Shown piece after piece: positions 1 to 13,205 of a stretch of DNA of 64,000 nucleotides. The notes beneath the pieces are model-generated. The model ran no database searches, had not been told where the DNA came from, and saw only the letters and a program-made list of their open reading frames with translations. Origin of the DNA: Ganoderma boninense. Taxonomy: Eukaryota; Basidiomycota; Agaricomycetes; Polyporales; Polyporaceae. The DNA is taken from NCBI GenBank assembly GCA_002900995.3, contig CM035311.1, positions 1,488,001 through 1,552,000 on the forward strand, given 5' to 3'. Each line of letters begins with the position of its first letter. The first letter of the stretch is position 1. The position numbers and the translations under genes are program-made.

Positions 1-3000
1 CCGCTGCGCCTGCAGGTGTCTCGCTCGAATGCGTCCTGGAACGTTGCTTGCGGTCGAGACTGCGTAGGCCCGTTTCACGTCGCAGCGGCGTAGAAAACCT
101 GCCCGCGCAGCAGGAAGCGTGTGCCATCAAACAGGCGTTCCAAGTCGCCGGAAGAAGCAGCACTACGCGAGCGCGAGCGTCATCGCAGCGGCTGAGAAAA
201 GCTGTGAGCATAGATTCAGCACGACAAATGCAAATGCGAACGCAATCTTCTCTGCAGGGATAAACCTTCAGACAGCCTAAGGGCCATGTCGAGAAGCACG
301 CCGGTCGAGCCTGTCGTGCTTCGCGACATGGGCGGCCTACCCACACGCGGATCGATATCGCGCTCGGCTATAGCAGCGAGCATACAGTACGTACCGCCAA
401 TGCGTAACCCTGTCTTCTTTCCCCATGGATGCGGCGGCCGCTTATCCCGGCGGTATCGCGAGAACCAGCAAATCTGGAGGACTAAGACCCGATTTGGAAA
501 TCCAGATAGTAGTCGTCGCAGCAGGCAAATTGCAAGACACAGCCATCGTAGGCTCCTCCGCCGGCGGGAGGCTCCACCGCAGCCTCGCGTCCCGCAAGCC
601 TGGGTCGCTACTTACTAGCTAGTAGCTGGCCGCGCGCCTTGCGCCTCAGTCTCCAACATAGCGCGCTCCGCAGGTATGCAGTACTTACTGGTGCCGTCGG
701 TCTCCAGAGAGAATCGCGCCCTGGTCGATCCAAAGTGCCCGGTCGCTACCGAGAAGGTCGAGAAGTCGACGAATCGCGCTGTCGCAGCAGTCAGATGACC
801 ATGTCAGCGTCGCTGTTCCTGAAGGATGTTGCCCAACGCACAGCAGTACAATGGCGGGCGCTCTGCTGTCCCTTGCGCCAGGGTTCTGAGTTTGCACTCG
901 TCGGCCGCCGGATGCTGAAACCGCAGGACTTGGTCGTCAACTCGTCGTCACCGAGGGGACCTCCGCCTCCCAGCCCTCGAGCGCTTACTCTGTTGAGGCT
1001 TGGGAGGCCGGTCGATTACCGTCGCAGGCGGGTTCGCGGCGCTCGGCAGGTCGGCACGGTCGTCCCGATGCTTCGTCTTCTGTCCTGTCCCTCCGTTCAC
1101 TGCAGTTCAGTTCAACTTGCTTGCGGGGATTAGCGGAAGGCACTACCGGCAGGGGCAGGGGTGTGTGTGCACTACTTGAACGGGCTACGGGCTTCGATCG
1201 AGGGTTGGTTCCGGAGCATCAGCTTCGATTCAAAGTCGCCTGGCAGTGGTGGCAGATGTCTCGTCAACGGCGGGCGTGCACGTCAGGTGCGTCGGAAGTG
1301 CGCATCGAGTCTCGACGCTGCACTGTGCACAAGATCGAGGCGAGTGAAGGGTGCATCGTGCGAGTCGCTGGCGGTGACAATGACATAATGGTCGGAACAA
1401 CATTTGAAGCGCACTGACGCGGATGCTCGACGGCGGCACTTGCGACGAATGTATCAGCCAAGCGGTGATCTAGAAGCGGCGGAATGTATGTTCAACGAGA
1501 TGTTCGAAAGTGGAGACTCGAGAGGGAGGGGGGTAGGACAACGTAAGTAAGTACTTAGCCGACAATAACGTTCAGGCTGACGTGGATTGGGAACCCGGCG
1601 GGAGAAGGAGGCCCTCGCGCGCAGTCCAGTAGGGCCTAGGCGTCATGATGGTGCGTCAATGATGCTGTGAACGTTTCCACAGAGGAAGGAAATGTGGGTC
1701 GGCTGAGGTCGTGGTGAGCTTGCGTTTCACGCCAGGAGGATGGCGAGGGTGAAACTTACGAAAATCCGCAGTCTCATTGATTCGCGCAGGGACGGCAGCG
1801 GAGGCGGACGGAGCTAGTGGTTTCAACCTCCGAGTCCGGGCTCGACAAAAGAGAGGACAAGGGAGGCCACTGCCAGTCGGCATAGCTATGGCGTTCTGCG
1901 CCGGCAATCGCGGTTAGTCTTGCCCTTGGCAAGGTTCTTTGACTGAGGAGCGTTCATCAGTGGTCGCTTGCGCCCGCCGCCCAAAACCGCAGCACATCGC
2001 GAACGCAAAATGGCCTGTCGTCCCTGGAAGTTGATGGGCGGTGAGTACTGACCTGCTGCGACATTTACGTTGGTAGAAGAGGAACGAGAGGAACCAATGT
2101 AGCACTAGCGTACCTTGCAAGTGACCATACTTAGAGCGACGAATCTACCCGCGCCGAGATGGGAATATGCACACTTACCAGTGTGGAGGGTCGGCGATGC
2201 CGCGGCATACCGGATATATAGATTATCCTCCGATGCCCTCAATCCTCGTCCTATGTTATGGGTGCGATATGTTTTGACGAACGAACATTGTGGAGACTCT
2301 GACTCTTCGACACGAGTGCTCTGCAGTGGCGCAGATTTAGGCTTTTGTATCTCTGCGCCGGCACCAGGGGCGCACTTTGCTGACCGGGGTTCCACCACTG
2401 ATCCGTAGGTAATCTGATAATCGTCCGAAGGGTTTCTCACTCGCACAGGGAGCAGTTGGGGAGCAGGGCATCAGCGGTTCACGGTCAATCTCTTTGAAAA
2501 AAGCAGGGTGCGAGGGGCGACTGGAAAAAGATAGATTTGTTCTCATCGGGGACAGTGAGTGACCAGGGTGCGACGCACCAAAATAGCAGTCGAAACATGT
2601 GGTCTGCGACATAGAGCCGGCACCCAGCGATCGCCAAGACGGGCCGATAGTAGTCGTGGGCACGGTTGGGTAAAGAAGATGAAAGTGAGGTAATGATGGG
2701 GACGGAGGCTGAGTCTGGCTGAGTCATGGAAGTAGGAATGGGTGAACGGATGAGCAAGGAGGGCGAGGATGACAGGTGGTGGATGACAGGACTGAGCACA
2801 AGACTGAAGAGGGCTGCCGTACGTACGGATGGTGGAGTCGCGCGCAAGGGGCGCAATAACATGGGCGTAGCTCCCAGGGCTCGCCGTGCGCATGGGTCAA
2901 TGTGAGAAGGGTGGACCGTGTGGTCGCGTACAGTAGACCACGCTGTACCCTTTCGTGGTAAGACTTTCCGCAACCCCATGATCCTGCGGTGTGTGCGCAT

Positions 3001-3719
3001 GCGGACCGGAGACAGGATGGGCTGTGACGAGCAAGGGGTGTGTTCTTGTGCGCCTGACAAGGAGCGGGGAGGGTTATGTCGCTGGCAATCGAGGGTGCTG
3101 CCAGCTGCCAGAAAAACGGTGTTTGGAGAAGAAACTTGAGGCGGGGACGAGGCTCGATCGAGATCAAAGAGGATTGCCACGCTAGTGCTACGTGCCGCCC
3201 AGATCTCGACGGGGCCAACCCGATCTCCTCAAAACTCATCCGCGATGCAACCAGGGTCAAACGTGCAGAATCATCGAGCTGCGCACCACGCCCGGCTGCC
3301 GTGCATGGCATCCCGGCTCGGGACGCCAGGTGAGCTTGAGGTTGGCGTTGCCAGCTGCAACGGCAAACGGAGCGCACACGAGACCGTTTGTCAGGGTCGG
3401 GGCGTCGATTCATGAATTGACAGGTCGGCAGACGGACATTCAGATTCGGTGGGTGCACAACGGGGCACCGGATATGGGCTTGGGTGCGCACGGGAAGGCA
3501 GAGGCAGAATCAGAAGAGTGGGTGTTGCCAGCGAAGCGGACGAGCGCGAGCTGCGCGTGTGGGTCGTGGGACGGGTCCTGACGGGTCGCGGGGGCGGGAG
3601 GGGAGGCGGAGCTGGGATGGTCGCAGTGGGGTATGGTTCTGGCGGGGCTGCGGGCGCTGTGCTGGGGAGGCGGATGGACGGAGCCGACGGTGGAGGATGG
3701 GAGTGCGGCGGTGATTGGG
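1..3719. other. no supported gene; upstream region of first transcription factor
   Basis: I find no conserved protein motif and no chain of plausible exons here. Open frames of up to about 255 codons on the minus strand (2485-3491) are low-complexity, start at non-ATG codons or overlap each other in different frames, so they look like GC-rich noise. The last kilobase probably contains the promoter of the gene starting at 3918. Confidence 0.5.
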
Positions 3720-3726
3720 TATATAG
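3720..3726 (+). promoter_or_regulatory. TATA-like box upstream of first Zn2Cys6 factor
   Basis: TATATAG lies about 195 nt before the ATG at 3918. It is followed by a pyrimidine-rich stretch (around 3780-3900), as is common at fungal transcription start regions. The assignment rests on position and sequence only. Confidence 0.35.
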
Positions 3727-3917
3727 CCCCCGCAGGCTCGGTGGAGGCAGCTTCCGTCGTCGGGCTGGCACTGCAGACCCTATCTTATCCATTCTTTCCC
3801 ATCCCGCCCGCTGTGATCGACCCAGTCGTCCAAAAACTGATTATCCGCCGCAGCCTTGTAAAGCCCTCTCTTCCCGCCTCCCAAGCCGCAGAATACCTCG
3901 CCTCCTTCTCCACTCCC

Positions 3918-6900
3918 ATGCCTGCGGATCCCTCCAAAGCAGCCGCCGCTGCCGCCGCCGCTCGCCGCAGAAACAACCTCAGGCGCGATGCCGAAGATAT
4001 CAAGTACGACAGCAACCACGCCCGCGAGATTGAGCTAAAGCGGAGCAGAGGCGAAATCTCGTGCGCCGAGTGCCGCAGGTGCGATCATCGCATCCTTCCT
4101 CCTCTGTCCATGTCGTGTTCACCCCGCCGCCCGTGCCCGTGCCTCCAGACTCAAGGTGCCTTTCTCGCCTCCGCTTCTTCCTGTCCGACCCTCGTCCTCA
4201 CCGTCCGCCTTGTAGATTCGCTGCGACAAGACGATTCCTTGCCAGTCATGTCAGGTGCGCACCTCACGCGCGCCCCTTCCCCGCTCCATATTCATTCCCC
4301 CGCCACCACTAGCGCCGAGGTTGTGCTGCTCTATGTCCAAACGGTATCGAGCCTCCATCCCCTTCCACGGTGCTCGCAGTGTGCTGACCCCGTTATAGGC
4401 AGCCTCGCGACGGGTCAGGGCACCCGGTGCGTCTTCTCTTCTCTTTTTTCTACTCGCGCGCGCGCTCCTTCCTCACGCACGAATGTTACCCCAGTTTCGT
4501 GCTCGCCGCGACGGAGCACCTCCACCGTCGAATAGCGAAGATGAGCGAGCGCATACACCAGCTCGAGGATGCGCTCGCGATCATGCAAGCCAAGGGCTCC
4601 AACGAGCCACACCCACTTTTGTCCGACGGCTCCTCCAAGGGCAAGAGCATGGACGATGACGACGATATACTGGTCCCGGACCAATCTGTCGCGTCCTCTG
4701 GGGACGTCGTCACGGCTTTCGGCATGCTATCAATGTCCGACCGTGGCGTGTCAAGGTTTTTCGGCCCCACGGGCGGAACCGAAGTACGTCCCCCCGCTAT
4801 GTTTGAACCTAAACGTCTCAGCTGATCCCTTCGCACTCAGTATCTCCTCTTCGTATGTCCGAATCTCCCCTTCTCAGTCTCCATCCTCACCCGTTTTGTC
4901 ATCCAGTCTGATGGTGATGCCCCCTCATCACCCAGCAACGGTAGCAGGTCTCCCGAGTCCATCCGCGGCTCCAAGACGCCCCCACTCCCCAGCGAGATCA
5001 CCCGCTTCTCCAATGCCTTCCCATTCACGCCCATGGGGTCGCCGCATCATGTCTACGAGATGATTGAGGGCCATCTTCCGCCATATCCCCGCGCCTGCGA
5101 GCTCGCCGAGTCGTACGTGAACCACGCTGCATGGCTGTTCCGGAGCGTGCCGCGCTCGCAGCTCTTCGACGAGATGTTGCCCCGCTATTACAAGCAGGCC
5201 GCCGGCGATGACACGCCTCTGCCACCGATGGACCAGAATAACCCCCACGATCTTGCTCTCCTCCTCCTTTGCTTCGCGATCGGGGCCCTCATGGACCTCA
5301 AGCAGCAGCCCTACAACTCGGAGGGGGAGCATTACTGTCAACTCGCTCAGGCGGCCATGTGCCTGCAGCCTATTTTGGCAAATCCTACTCTGGTGACGAT
5401 CCAGGCCCTGCACCTGCAGAGCATCTATGTGGCCATGGTCGGGAATGAGCCGGGCGGGCAGGACAACCAGATGGAACTCTCTTGGGCTCTCGTTACCCTT
5501 GCGGGCCAGCTCTCTCACACGGTATGCATGCGGCAATTTCGTTCCGTCTGTTTTAGCTAACCATGCTCGTTCTGGTGATCGGCCTCTCGCTCAGATTGGT
5601 CTGCGTAAGTCTTCACCCCTTCCTTCTCGGCGGTGGCGTGCAAGGTACTGACACGGGCACGGAAAGACCGCGATAGCGCAAGGTTTGGCTTCTCGCCTGA
5701 GATCGTTGAGCGGCGGCGGGTGACCTTCTGGGACCTCTTCGTTGCGGACGCGTGGCAGGTCAGTTGATATGCCTGTGAGCTCGTCCGACAAATGGCTGAT
5801 CGCCAGCAGAGTCTTATGACGGGCCGCCCGCCTGTCATCCAGCGGGAATACATCGACTGCAAGTTCCCCACACCAACCGCTGCGCCCGACGATGAGGACG
5901 GCAGCGAGGAGCGGGAAGCGGCCTGTGCGTGTTTTACTTTTGTGTTTACGCTTTAATCGTCCGCATTGTGGCTAACTGCATCCGTTCGTTCGCCCAGTTG
6001 AGACATGGGGTTTCCGATTTGCGTTGAACTGCGTGGCGGAGGTGGCTTCCAAGACACTCACGGCCGAAGCGCCCTCTTACGAGACCATCATGGAACTCGA
6101 TCGCAAAGTTCGTGAGTTCTCAATACCTGCAGATGCCGCGGCGCTGCAAGAGGACCTTGAGATGCCGCCAGACAGCGAGCTGCCGCCGCTACAGGAGAGC
6201 ATGATCCGGTTCGTTCTCGCCCACTCGAGAGAAGTTAGTGAGTAGCTTGTTCCTTCCGCCGTTTTCCCGCCTATCACCTAGGCTTGGATGGATCTGACCG
6301 GTTGTCAAGTCCTATTGTTCCTGCACCGTAGCTTCTTTGCGCAGGCAATTATCGACTGCCCTCGGAATCCGCTGAGAAGCGCGTACGCGCCATCCTTCCT
6401 TGCCGCATACCGCTCGTCGAGCACGGTGCTCAAGGTCGTTCGTGACCAATTCAACATGTACCCAACTATGTGCGCGCGCTTCTGGGTGATCTGGACATTC
6501 GCGTTCTCAGCTGCGGTGAGTTACGAGGCGGCCGCACCGCGACTTCCATTGTATCGTTGTCCCTGAATTCGTCCTAATGTGGCGCGTGTGGTTTTTCGTT
6601 CCGCAGGTTGTGTTCGCTACCGTGGTTACCCGCGGCCCGCGGTCGGCAATGGCCCCGCAGGCTCTCACACAGCTCGACCAGGCGTACGAGCTGTTCACAC
6701 AAGCATCGAAGCACAGTCGACGCGCCGCGAAAGCGCTGGTGAGTGCGCCTTGTTTCCGCTGGCGCTGCATTAGCCTCGCTCGCCCGATGATCGCTTGCTG
6801 ACGGCCGATCGGTCCCTTGCCCCGCTTGTCTGCCACCCGCAGCCCATCCTCCAGCGGTTGCGCGAGAAGGCACATTGTGCGTTTAATGCTGCGCAAAACG

Positions 6901-7700
6901 ACCCGGCGGGGAACGCGATGTACGAGGGCGCGCTCTGGAATATCAAGACGGAGAAGGATGAGGATGAGCTCGACATCTTCGCCGGGCGCACCGCCGTCGT
7001 CGCGTCAAAGCGGCCTTCCCCATCCCCCTCGACCCACCTCCCGCCCATCCAGCTGAACGGCGACGGGCTCCCGCTCATCACGCCCCCGAGCACCATCCCC
7101 ATAAACCCCATCGCTGCCGGCGGTGGTGGCCCCAACGGCGTGTCCCTGTCGGACGCGTGGCCCTCGGTGCACTCGCAGTCGTCGTCGTCGTCGTCGTCAA
7201 ATGCTGGCCATTCGCACTCGCACTCACACATGGGTTCGAGCCAGTACTCCTCACAGTCGGGCCCACCGACGCTGCCCGCCCTCCACGCACCCCAACAGCC
7301 GTACCGCCTCAGCTACTCGCAGCCCCCACAGCCGCCCCCGCCACAAAGCCAGTCGTCGTATCAGTGGATGCCCGGCCACTCACACTCGCACTCGCACTCA
7401 CATTCGCACTCCGGGACGGGGCTCAGCCAGTCCGCGCAGAACTACGGCGGGCCGGGGGGCCAGCACTACGCCTCGCAGCAGCCGTCGTTTGGGGGAGCGG
7501 ACATCCTGCAGCGGTATACGGGCCCCGGCGCTGGGTACGCACCACAGCACCAGCAACAACCACCACCACAACACCAACAGCAGCAGAACGGGCAGCCGTA
7601 TGCGCCGCCGTCGGAGCTGGTGAACTTGGGGCTGGCGTCGAGACATGGGAGGCTGGACGAGAGGTGGACGTCGTTCATGCATGAGAACGGGTTCTTGTAG
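3918..7700 (+). CDS. Zn2Cys6 fungal transcription factor, copy 1
   Basis: Predicted nuclear DNA-binding regulator. The start is ATG 3918, followed by an Ala-rich stretch and then a zinc cluster beginning CAECRR. The cluster is spread over several exons: 3918-4078, a 7-nt micro-exon 4149-4155, 4216-4254 and 4314-4344. Joined, they give the Zn2Cys6 spacing C-x2-C-x6-C-x5-C-x2-C-x8-C. A short linker (SLATGQGTR) and a heptad-like helix (from about 4500, MSERIHQLEDALA) follow, as expected for a dimerising binuclear cluster protein. The central exons (about 5000-6900) resemble the fungal transcription-factor middle homology region. The C-terminus is low-complexity, with Ser runs, two His-Ser repeats, Pro/Gln stretches and a terminal WTSFMHENGFL. 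The gene has at least ten introns. It is a tandem paralogue of the gene at 9165. Target genes are unknown. Confidence 0.85.
7201..7416 (+). repeat. His-Ser repeat tracts in transcription factor copy 1
   Basis: Two CAY-TCR repeat stretches (about 7207-7230 and 7378-7410) encode alternating His-Ser runs in the disordered C-terminal region. Copy 2 lacks them and has a Gln tract instead, so they arose or expanded after the duplication. Confidence 0.7.
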
Positions 7701-9164
7701 AGCGATGAGTCCCTTCGTGCGTGCATACGTGAGTCCACCCTGGTCCCGCCCCCCCTCTTCTCCGCCGACGTAGAGCGCACACCGCCGTTTGATGTCCACC
7801 TTGCTTTCGAAGCCTTGACTCTCTGTCCGGACGCCCGATCCTGGCGGCGAAGACCCCTTCCCATGCCGACCGGCACCCCGAGGCCGCCCAAGCCGTGATT
7901 CAACTCTCCACCTCTCGCTATCTGCCCATTCTAGCCCACGCTCCTGCAGTTCCAGTCCCGGTACCGTTGTACCTTTGCGAAACCCCGACCGCGCTTCTTG
8001 CTTCACACATCTGTCGTGCATGCTGCCCGACATAATGGTTAGACTGATCATGGGTCGCTGTATCCATTCGTCCTGGATTGCTCGATTATCGCTTTCGTGG
8101 TCTGCCGTTCTCATCCCTCCTCGATGTCGATCGCTCTGTGCGCGGTAACCCCCGCCGAATCCCCGCGACACAAGACGCTGCTATACATGTTCTGTTCTCC
8201 GCCAGCGCTCTCGGCGCGAACGCGGGTCTGCTTCCAATCCTCTCATCCATCTGTATCCGGCATCCATCATTCAGGCTCCTTGTCCGGAAACGTCCTTTCT
8301 CGCTCGCAATGTGCACATCCGTCTCATATCCATAGCTAGCGCATCTCGCCCCATCTTATTGTCGCTCTCGTCTCTCTGGTCCTCGTCCTGATGTAGCGTA
8401 TCATTGTATATATCTCGGAAAGGTGTCGTTACTGTAATACTGCAATAGATGCGTACGCACATTACGCTATCCACCGTGCTCGCCTTCGAAATTCGATTTG
8501 CTGTGCGTCTTCTGAGAAGCCTGCAGGCCAGGCCGCGTTGGATCCGGGAAACAATGCGCGTCCGTTGCCGGCGTGTACGTACTCGCCCTCGAGGTGGACC
8601 ATGTGTTGGGCACGGCGACGGTGTCGTGAGAGACGGTGTGCAGGTCGTCGCCGTGCTTGACCGGTTTGCCCCCTGCGCGTTGTGTCCCTGCACCCAGTGC
8701 GCTGCAAGTTCCCAAGACTTGGATAACCACGAGCGGGACCACCTGAGGAGGCTAGTTTGATGAGACTGAATTTCTGTGGAGTTGGCAGAGTAAGCAAAGA
8801 TCAAAACCATGTCGCAGCAGAGCCAAATTAATACCAATGCCAATGCAGGCGCAGAGGACCGGATGAGTCAGCCAACTCAAGCCGGCTGTCGCAGTAGCCG
8901 ACGCGATGCGCGTCCCCCGCCGAGCGCCGCCATTGGCTGGACCGGCCCGGGTACTCTGCTACTGATCGCCGCGTCCGAATATTCCGGGGAACGGCCCATA
9001 GGCGAGCGCACGAGCAGTGCGCGCATCCGGCAAGTCCGAAGTCGAGCAGGACGATGCTCCCGATGCGCGTTTGCCTCTCCTCGTCCTGACTCCCACCTCC
9101 CCACACGTCCCGCAGTCGCCAGTGCATGCGCCCTCCTCCCCACTAGACACGGCCCCCCAGCGAA
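7701..9164. other. intergenic region between the two transcription factors
   Basis: This stretch should hold the 3' region of copy 1 and the promoter of copy 2. The longest open frame (minus, 8271-8843) lacks recognisable motifs and I do not accept it as a gene. Confidence 0.5.
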
Positions 9165-12100
9165 ATGCCTGCGGAACCGCGACGGAACTCCCGCAAGATC
9201 AGCAACGACGAGGATATCGAGCTCAAGCGCGCCCGCGGAGAGATCTCGTGCGCAGAGTGCAGACGGTGCGTGCCCTTCACCCCCTTGCCTCTTCGCCCGA
9301 CAGCTGCGGTGCTGTGGGGGCGAGGGCGGCCCTTGCGCGCTGCTGCAATCTGACACTTGCTGCTTGTCCTCGCCCCGTCCCCCATCCCCTCTTCCCGCTC
9401 CAGACTCAAGCTCAAATGTGACAAGAAGATCCCGTGCGGGTCCTGCGTCCGGCGCGGGTGCACATCCATTTGCCCCAATGGTGCGTCGTGCTTGCCCTTG
9501 TGGGACCGTGTGTGTCCTTGCGTCCGGAGGCGACGGCTCACACGCGCGTGGTTGCGGCGGGCATTGTTTGCCCTTGTCCGCGTTCGCAGGAAGCCTATCT
9601 GCAGGCCAAGGCACAAGGTGTGTAACTGTCTACATGTCGTGTATCACCGCGCCGTGCCGCGTTCTCGCATCCTTGGCACCGGACGCGTGCGGCTTAAACC
9701 GTTCACTCCTCCGTCCGATATCGGGGCGGCGGTGGCGGCCCTCGCGCTCATCATCCATCATCATGCCACTCCTTTCTTTCTCCCGGACGGACGGATGGAC
9801 GGACAGTGACTAACAACCTTTGTCCCCGCTTTGCTTGTGCGCCGCCTCCGGCGTGGCCCTGGTCCTCCTCGGCACGACGTCCCGCCGGTCATTTAGGTTC
9901 ATCCTGGCCGACACGGAACAGCTTCACAGGAAGATATCTGAGATGAGCGAACGCATACGGCAGCTGGAAGACGCGCTTGCCATCTTCCAGGCAGGCATTT
10001 CTCATGAGCGACATCCGCTTCTCCGCGATGAACTCCTCACGATCAAGTTCGGCCCGGAGGTGAGGAGGACGGTCGACGATGAACATAAGCGGGATATGCT
10101 CTCCGCGTCCATTGATGCGCTTGGCACGCTGACCGTTGGGGAGCATGGGGAGTCCAAATACTTTGGAAGATCTGCTGGCTCTGAGGTGCGTCCCTATTCA
10201 CTCAATACGCGCATATATGCAGATTGAACCGCAAGATGCTTATCTGCGGCATGCAGACGATGCTGTCGGTGAGTATTGGTCAGCCCTTAGACGCCAAAAT
10301 CGTAACTACATTACCTTTCAGCAAACCGGCCTGGATTCCGAGACAGAAAACGGCCCCGGGCTCGAACCAGAGCTTGGGGACATTGCAATTGCGTTCCCGC
10401 TGGCCTTCATCGAGGATGGGACAGACGCTCTGTTACAGAAACTTGAGGCGCAACTCCCGCCTCAACCTCGAGCGTGGGCCTTGTGTGAGACTTACCTCGA
10501 ACATCTCTCTTGGTGGTGTCGACCGGTCAAGCGCGAAGAACTCATCAACGACGTCCTGATTCCAATATACAATTGCAAGAAGGATCCGACGAAAACAACA
10601 TATTTCCGCGGGGACAACGATGAGGAGGGCAAAATCCCGCATCTGCTCGCCGTGCTCTTCTTTGTCTTTGCTTTGGGCTCTCTGCTCGACCTCACGCTGC
10701 CTCCGTGTAGTGCTGAGGCGGAACTGTATTATCGTCTCGGGCGCTCCGCTTTGTCCCTCCGCTCTATATTCGACTCGCAAGAGATTGAGACTGTGCAAGC
10801 GCTCATTCATATGGGGGAGTATCACAGCTTGTGCACTCAACGCTGGTCTCTAGAGAGCGCATGGCGTATCATTTCAATCGCGAGCAAAATAGCGCAGAGC
10901 GTGAGTGAGCCAATTCATTCCACAGCGGCTATAAAACTCAAGTCTGTTACCGATCTTGACAGCTTGGACTACGTGTGTACATCCCTCATGCTGTGTTCGC
11001 GTAAGATGGTGACCAGCGTTGGCGCCTTTATAGATCGCGACAGCGCTGCGTGGAAGTTGAGTGACAAGGCCGTTCAGAGACGACGGAATCTATTCTGGGA
11101 GTTGTTCAGTCTGGAGATGATACATGTGCGCAACATTCTGTTGACGCTCGTTGTCTGCTGACATTTCATAGTGCATGTCCCTCGGGCGGCCGCCATCCCT
11201 GACATTCAATCACATCGACTGCGAGCTGCCAGATGATGACGAGGCGTCCATCGGCGACGACGGAAGCAACCTGCGTGGATGTTGGTGTCCAACGGCATAT
11301 CCTAACATGGGTGATGATCGGTCGCTAACAATTTTCTCTTCCAACGGTAGACTGGTCATTCAAACATTCGTTCACACGCGATGTGTACACTATCGTAATT
11401 GAGGGAATGCTATCCGCCAAGCCGCCTTCGTACGCCAAAGTTCTCGAATATGATCGCCAAATCCGGCAGACGACCCTCCCCAATGTTCGATTGTACCTCC
11501 GACCGGATGAAGCGAATTATAGCAATCCGTCGGTCGTTTTGCGGTCGTTCTTCCTCTCTCATTTCCGGAGCATAAGTGCGTCACACTTCCAAATCTCTCA
11601 GCTCGCTGTCAGCCAACCTCGGCTCACGATCCTTCCATGCGTTAGCTATGATTCATATCCACCGGACGTTCTTCGCTCAGGCACTCCTCGACCACCCAAC
11701 GAACCCGTTGTCAAGCCCATACGCGCCGTCTTTCCTGGCCGCCAACCGCTGTGCTTCCATTCTTCTCCGCAGCTTCCTCCACCATTGGAACCGAAGGTGC
11801 TCATCTCCGCCGTCGTTTTGCTCTTCTGCACGTTCATCTGACATATGCCTCGTTTTGTGATGTCGCGCCAGTCCGGAAATCTGCAGCCGCTTCTGGGGCA
11901 TGTGGACACACGCCTTCTCAGCCGCTGTTCGTGTCGGCATCTGCCTGTCAAAGTTTTCCGCGGGAGCTAATGTTTTTGTGCTATTCTTCTCTTTCTGTCC
12001 CGCAGGTAATTTTGGGAAGCACCGTCACGCGTTCGCCCAACGCGACAATGGCGCCTAGTGCTCTCACGGACCTCGACCTTGCTGTCGACTTCTTCGAGCG

Positions 12101-13205
12101 CGGTGCTCAGCTGAGCCCCCGTGCACGTCAGGCTCTCGTACGTCCTACCCTCTTCCTCGCCTGTCTGCCTTCCATCCCGCAGGCGCCCGTGCTATCCGAC
12201 GAATCATGACTTCCGTTTCCACAGCCGATTCTGAAGAACCTCAAGGAGCGTGCTCTCCGCGCCTTCAACGAGTATCGAAACCGCCACATGTCGCCGTCAC
12301 TGGACATCCAGCTCCATATCGGCCCGGAGGACCAGTTCCAGGACGAACTCGCCATCTTTGGCGGCCAGACTCGCGTCGTCACCAACAAGTTCCTTTCCCG
12401 CCGAAAGAACAAGTTCCCGTCCAGGCCACGTGCCGAAAGGGAGCGTGCGGAACGCGGTGAGGCCGACACGCCTGTCTCTACTAGCCAGGCAACGTCGCCC
12501 GGTCCCACACCGGGCACGGGTACGAGCCCCCAGAGCGCGTCTACGCCGAGCGACGACGGAGTGGCACCGCTACCACCGCAGGTTGAGGACCAGATGGAGG
12601 ACGTGCACCCGTCCCTGATGGAATACCTCTCGCTCTTCCCCTCTGCCGCATCGATCTCCGTCGTCAACAACCAGCAGCAGCAGGCTGGTCCATCACAGCA
12701 TCCACCAGGTAACCTCATGGGCACCTCTGCTGTCTCGACGTCGGCCTCACCGTTCTCGCCATCTGCTGGTCCAGGGCCGTCCGCATTCAGTCCTATGCAT
12801 GTGCAGTCGCCGACCAGGCCCCCCGGCACCACGGCCGCTCCTACGCCCATGACAGGCATCCAGGCACAGCCGCAGCAGCCGCAACAGGGGATACCGTCAA
12901 CGGCGGACCCGTTGTCGTTCCTCAGCGTCCTCCCAGAGGCGAACGGCCTCGGAGGGTCTATGGCGGACCCATCGCTGTTCTTCTCGGGGCTGGCACAAGA
13001 CCCGGCGGCGTTGGACACAAACATCTTCAACAGCGCCTTCGGGGGCGGGGACTTCGGCGACCAGTGGAACTCGCTCATGCGCGAGACGGGCCTGTTCGAT
13101 GCGCAGGGCAACTTCAAGCAGGACAACATGATGTCGTCGCCGACCGCGACCGTGAGGGGCGAGCAGCAGCAGGGTAGCTCGAGGGACATGTTCCCGACGT
13201 TCTAG
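9165..13205 (+). CDS. Zn2Cys6 fungal transcription factor, copy 2
   Basis: Predicted nuclear regulator, paralogous to the gene at 3918 and in the same orientation. The first exon starts at ATG 9165 and reads into the same ELKRARGEISCAECRR block as copy 1. It splices after the first bases of an Arg codon to an exon near 9405 encoding LKLKCDKKIPCGSC and the last cysteines. Copy 1 has an extra intron in this segment. The linker SLSAGQGTR and a dimerisation helix (about 9910-9990, MSERIRQLEDALA) match copy 1. The middle homology region spans roughly 10.3-12.2 kb. The tail is rich in Ser, Pro, Gln and Gly. Near the end, WNSLMRETGLF aligns with WTSFMHENGFL of copy 1, and this copy then extends about 35 residues to DMFPTF. 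Position of the stop (13203-13205) is clear; inner splice sites are approximate. Confidence 0.85.

Noticed and set aside
2485..3491. Two overlapping minus-strand frames of 231 and 255 codons
   Set aside because: They overlap in different frames, lack motifs and the longer starts at a GTG codon. The region is better explained as promoter DNA.
8271..8843. 190-codon minus-strand frame between the two transcription factors
   Set aside because: No domain, biased composition and no splice context; it covers the likely promoter of the second factor.
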